Below are positions 61,829-64,000 of a stretch of 64,000 bases of DNA, piece after piece. This stretch comes from Desulfovibrio sp. An276 (GTDB lineage Bacteria > Desulfobacterota > Desulfovibrionia > Desulfovibrionales > Desulfovibrionaceae). How positions within the stretch are numbered: the stretch's first letter is position 1; every line of letters starts with the position of its first letter. A model generated the notes under the pieces. That model was not told the DNA's origin and did no database searches. It saw only the letters and a program-made list of their open reading frames with translations. The stretch covers positions 1-64,000 of the forward strand of contig NZ_NFJC01000002.1 of the NCBI RefSeq assembly GCF_002159665.1, given 5' to 3'. The translations under genes were made by a program, and so were the position numbers.

Positions 61829-61905
61829 GGCAAGGTAGCTCAGCTGGTTAGAGCATGCGGTTCATACCCGCAGTGTCGAGAGTTCAAGTCTCCCCCTTGC
61901 TACCA
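61829..61905 (+). tRNA. tRNA-Met (anticodon CAT)
   Basis: The 77-base gene folds as a cloverleaf: acceptor GGCAAGG with CCTTGCT (the first pair is G-T), D-arm GCTC with GAGC, anticodon stem TGCGG with CCGCA around TTCATAC (anticodon CAT), and T-arm GAGAG-TTCAAGT-CTCCC with one A-C mismatch. The encoded CCA is present. Since it lacks the initiator-type C1-A72 mismatch and GGG/CCC anticodon stem, it is an elongator-type tRNA. Tryptophan-like or Ile2 identity cannot be excluded for a CAT anticodon in the Ile2 case. Confidence 0.92.
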
Positions 61906-61916
61906 CAATGCATATA

Positions 61917-61948
61917 CCCCGGTCAGCCAACGCTCTCCGGGGTTTTTT
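61917..61948 (+). terminator. Rho-independent terminator of the tRNA
   Basis: CCCCGG pairs with CCGGGG and is followed by TTTTTT. It lies 11 bases after the tRNA end. Confidence 0.8.
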
Positions 61949-61970
61949 GCTGCAGACAAACAGGAAAACC

Positions 61971-64000
61971 ATGTCCGCGACAGAGCAGAACTACCAGGGC
62001 CTCGAGGGCCGCGACCACAATCCTCAGCAGCCGGACGGGGCTTTGCGCGGGCGCAAGCCCAGGCAGGGCAAATTCGGGCCTCGCGCAAAATCCGGGGGCA
62101 GCCGACACCAGGAAGGTGAAAGGCAGGATAGAAGGCAGGAGCAGGCTTCCCATGACGAGCCCCGTGAGGGCCGTGGCAGGCGCGGGGGAAGTTTCAACCA
62201 CAGGCGTCCCGGAGGCGAGGCTTTCGGACGCGGGGAGCAAAGGGACCATGGGGAACGTGGCCCGCGCTCTGCCCGTGACGAGCGTGGCTTTTCCCGCAAT
62301 GAGCGCAGTTATTCCCACAAGGACCGCCGCGACCACAGGGATGAAGGCGCAAGTTTCGAGAGAGCCAGGAACCGGGAGGCGCACGATAGAGATGCGCGTG
62401 ATGCGGACTTTGAAGGCCGTTTCGACAGGCGTGAGCGCTTTGCCCCAAAGCGCGAGCATTTTGTCAAAGACAAGGGGGATTTTTCCCGCGGCTCTGAGGG
62501 CGATGGTGGCAAACGGAACAGATTTGCCAGCGAAAGACACGACAGGCCTGCCCGTGGCGCGTGGCACGGCCGCAATGATCGTGAGGATCGCGAAAGGGCT
62601 GACGAGCGCCGTGACAGCCGTGAAGGCCGCACGAACCTGCAGCCCCGTGCCCGCTTCAGCGAACGTTTCCCGGCAAGACCAGGGGAACGCAGGGAAGGCT
62701 TTGGAGATCGCGGGGAAAGGCGCGGCTTTGGTGAGAAAGCCGGTCAGGGACGGGACGCGAGAGGCACTGGGCCTCGTCCGGACAAGTTCCAGGGCGAACG
62801 CGACTTTTGCAGGGAAAACCGCGAAGGGCCCCGTGACGATCGCCGGCAGGACCATATGAAACGCGACTTTGCGCCCACCCTTCCCCGCGAAAGAAACAAG
62901 GATCGCCACGACGCGCGCCATGACGCTCGCAAGGATCGGCAAGGCGGGTTCGACACAAGGTCTGACAGGGGGCAGGACGAGCGCCCGAATCGCCCGAACC
63001 GTCCAGAGCGCCCCGGGCGTTCGGACCGTATCTACCGCGCTGAGCCTGCGGTAAGATCAAACCGACCCGATCGTCCAGAGCGTACGGATCGTACGGACCG
63101 GCGCGAACAGCTGGACGGATACGTTTCCGGTCGGGACGATTCTGTACAGACGAAGGCAGGTGCTGCCTACGCACTTGCCCGCACGCCGGAGGACTTTGTC
63201 AGGCCTGGCGAATGGGGCTACGAGGCTGAGGACAGGTCCAGGAAGGCCATGCTGAAGGAGCGCAGCGGCCTGACAGACGTCATCATCCTGGGCGCCGGTG
63301 CCGCAGGCCTCATGTGTGCTGCCCACCTGGTAGATCTGGGCCTCAGCGTCTGCGTGCTCGACAGGAGCAGGACTCCTGCCAGAAAGCTCGCAATTGCCGG
63401 CGGAGGCCACGCCAACTTCAGCAACAGAAATCTTTCTCCCTCGCACTACGTCTGTGGGCAGGAAGGCTTTGTTGCGCCTGTGCTCGAGAAAATGGGCACT
63501 AACGCCATGGTGCGCACCATGGAGCTTCTGGGTATGGGCTATGAGGAGCGGGAAAAGGGCAAGCTTTTTTTGACCGGAACAGGTGTGGATCTTGCTCGCG
63601 CCCTGCTCGCCCGCTGTCGCAAGGGGGACTTTACCCTGCTTCTTGGCGAGCATTTGCGCGAGGACTGCGTACGCCCGGAAGCGGAGCGCATCATGGTGAG
63701 AAGCCAGGGAGCTCGTCTGGCTGCCCGCCACGTCGTACTTGCCCTGGGATCCCCTGCCTGTCCTGCAAGTGGTGCCACAGGCCTTGGCTACGCCATGGCC
63801 CAGCACCTTGGGCACAGCGTGATTACCCCGAGGGCAGCTCTTACGCCACTGACACTTCCCGAAACGAGCCCCTGGCTCGCCCTCTCCGGTGTCAGCCTGC
63901 CAGTGAAGCTCACTGTGTGCGACAAGACCATCAGCGACGACATGCTCTTCACCCGCACAGGGCTCTCCGGGCCAGCCATCCTGAAGGCCTCCCTCTACTG
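61971..64000 (+). CDS. HI0933/BaiN-like flavoprotein with long charged disordered N-terminus (partial, runs off the right edge)
   Basis: One uninterrupted frame runs from ATG at 61971 (AGGA upstream) to the window end, 676 codons. Residues 1 to about 400 are extremely rich in Arg, Asp, Glu, Gly and His with short motifs such as RRDxRD, RGGSF, ERRGFG and NRPNRPERPGR, and would be disordered. From residue 427 the sequence is a flavoprotein: DVIILGAGAAGLMCAAHL (FAD), then RKLAIAGGGHANFSN, and later FTRTGLSGPAIL. These match the HI0933/BaiN (YhiN) family, which normally starts at the Rossmann motif. An internal ATG at 63249 is an alternative start for the enzyme alone. Confidence 0.75.
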   Translation, partial: MSATEQNYQGLEGRDHNPQQPDGALRGRKPRQGKFGPRAKSGGSRHQEGERQDRRQEQASHDEPREGRGRRGGSFNHRRPGGEAFGRGEQRDHGERGPRSARDERGFSRNERSYSHKDRRDHRDEGASFERARNREAHDRDARDADFEGRFDRRERFAPKREHFVKDKGDFSRGSEGDGGKRNRFASERHDRPARGAWHGRNDREDRERADERRDSREGRTNLQPRARFSERFPARPGERREGFGDRGERRGFGEKAGQGRDARGTGPRPDKFQGERDFCRENREGPRDDRRQDHMKRDFAPTLPRERNKDRHDARHDARKDRQGGFDTRSDRGQDERPNRPNRPERPGRSDRIYRAEPAVRSNRPDRPERTDRTDRREQLDGYVSGRDDSVQTKAGAAYALARTPEDFVRPGEWGYEAEDRSRKAMLKERSGLTDVIILGAGAAGLMCAAHLVDLGLSVCVLDRSRTPARKLAIAGGGHANFSNRNLSPSHYVCGQEGFVAPVLEKMGTNAMVRTMELLGMGYEEREKGKLFLTGTGVDLARALLARCRKGDFTLLLGEHLREDCVRPEAERIMVRSQGARLAARHVVLALGSPACPASGATGLGYAMAQHLGHSVITPRAALTPLTLPETSPWLALSGVSLPVKLTVCDKTISDDMLFTRTGLSGPAILKASLY

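Noticed and set aside
61855..62942. Alternative frames over the low-complexity region (334 codons plus strand, 339 codons minus strand)
   Set aside because: Only the frame from 61971 continues into the flavoprotein domain; the others stop within the low-complexity DNA and lack family motifs.
1..64000. CRISPR arrays, rRNA genes and complete insertion sequences
   Set aside because: No regularly spaced direct repeats of 23-40 bases, no rRNA-like sequence and no full-length transposase were seen; only the IS605-type end at the left edge.

Overview
The window looks like chromosome of a sulfate-reducer-type bacterium of the Desulfovibrionaceae (Desulfobacterota). Pointers are high GC with strong third-position bias, a mannose-type PTS subunit with its own HPr and enzyme I, a Desulfovibrio-type outer-membrane porin, AprA-like cytoplasmic flavoproteins with ferredoxins, a short RdgC-like protein, FeoAB with a Cys-rich partner, and many small Fe-S redox proteins. 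This is inferred from gene content; no species is assigned.

Layout. 0-5 kb: the tail of an IS605-type TnpB element, then PTS IID, HPr, enzyme I, SmpB and a Tat-exported DUF362 protein. 5-12 kb: accessory DNA with two divergent AAA+ ATPases, three copies of a structured repeat, and a deletion scar that beheaded an esterase and an OmpR-type regulator, leaving an orphan sensor kinase. 11.5-17 kb: nitroreductase, 5'-nucleotidase, a frameshifted small Cys protein, UppP and fumarase. 17-22 kb: a minus-strand island with a SNF2 helicase, an Hsp70/actin-fold ATPase and two tiny membrane proteins. 23-26.5 kb: a secreted repeat protein and feoA-feoB. 26.6-28.3 kb: an AT-rich Panacea-type pair and a HicB relic.

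28-40 kb is a metabolic module: two AprA-like flavoproteins, a ferredoxin, a GltD-like flavo-iron-sulfur protein, a porin, an EamA-type membrane protein, a DASS anion transporter and two tandem LysR regulators. The genes suggest uptake of an anion through porin and symporter and its cytoplasmic reduction or oxidation. The substrate is unknown. 40-48 kb: flavodoxin-ferredoxin protein, acetyltransferase, YhdT-PanF, nitroreductase, flavin reductase, MazEF and an Fe-S aldo/keto reductase.

48-55 kb: RdgC-like protein, a conserved unknown, two peptide-type ABC permeases, RecN and a DUF3592 protein. These are followed by an insertion-like patch of small coiled-coil membrane proteins, then a 29-residue membrane peptide next to a second Panacea protein. 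55-64 kb: phosphoglucomutase, HtrA/Do protease, ribosomal protein S1, a tRNA with CAT anticodon, and the start of an HI0933/BaiN-type flavoprotein with an unusually long charged, disordered N-terminus.

The best candidates for undescribed biology are the SNF2-Hsp70-like island, the three-copy repeat whose outer stem covaries, the AprA-like redox module, the two Panacea-membrane protein pairs, and the low-complexity flavoprotein fusion. No database search was possible; family names rest on motif recognition.
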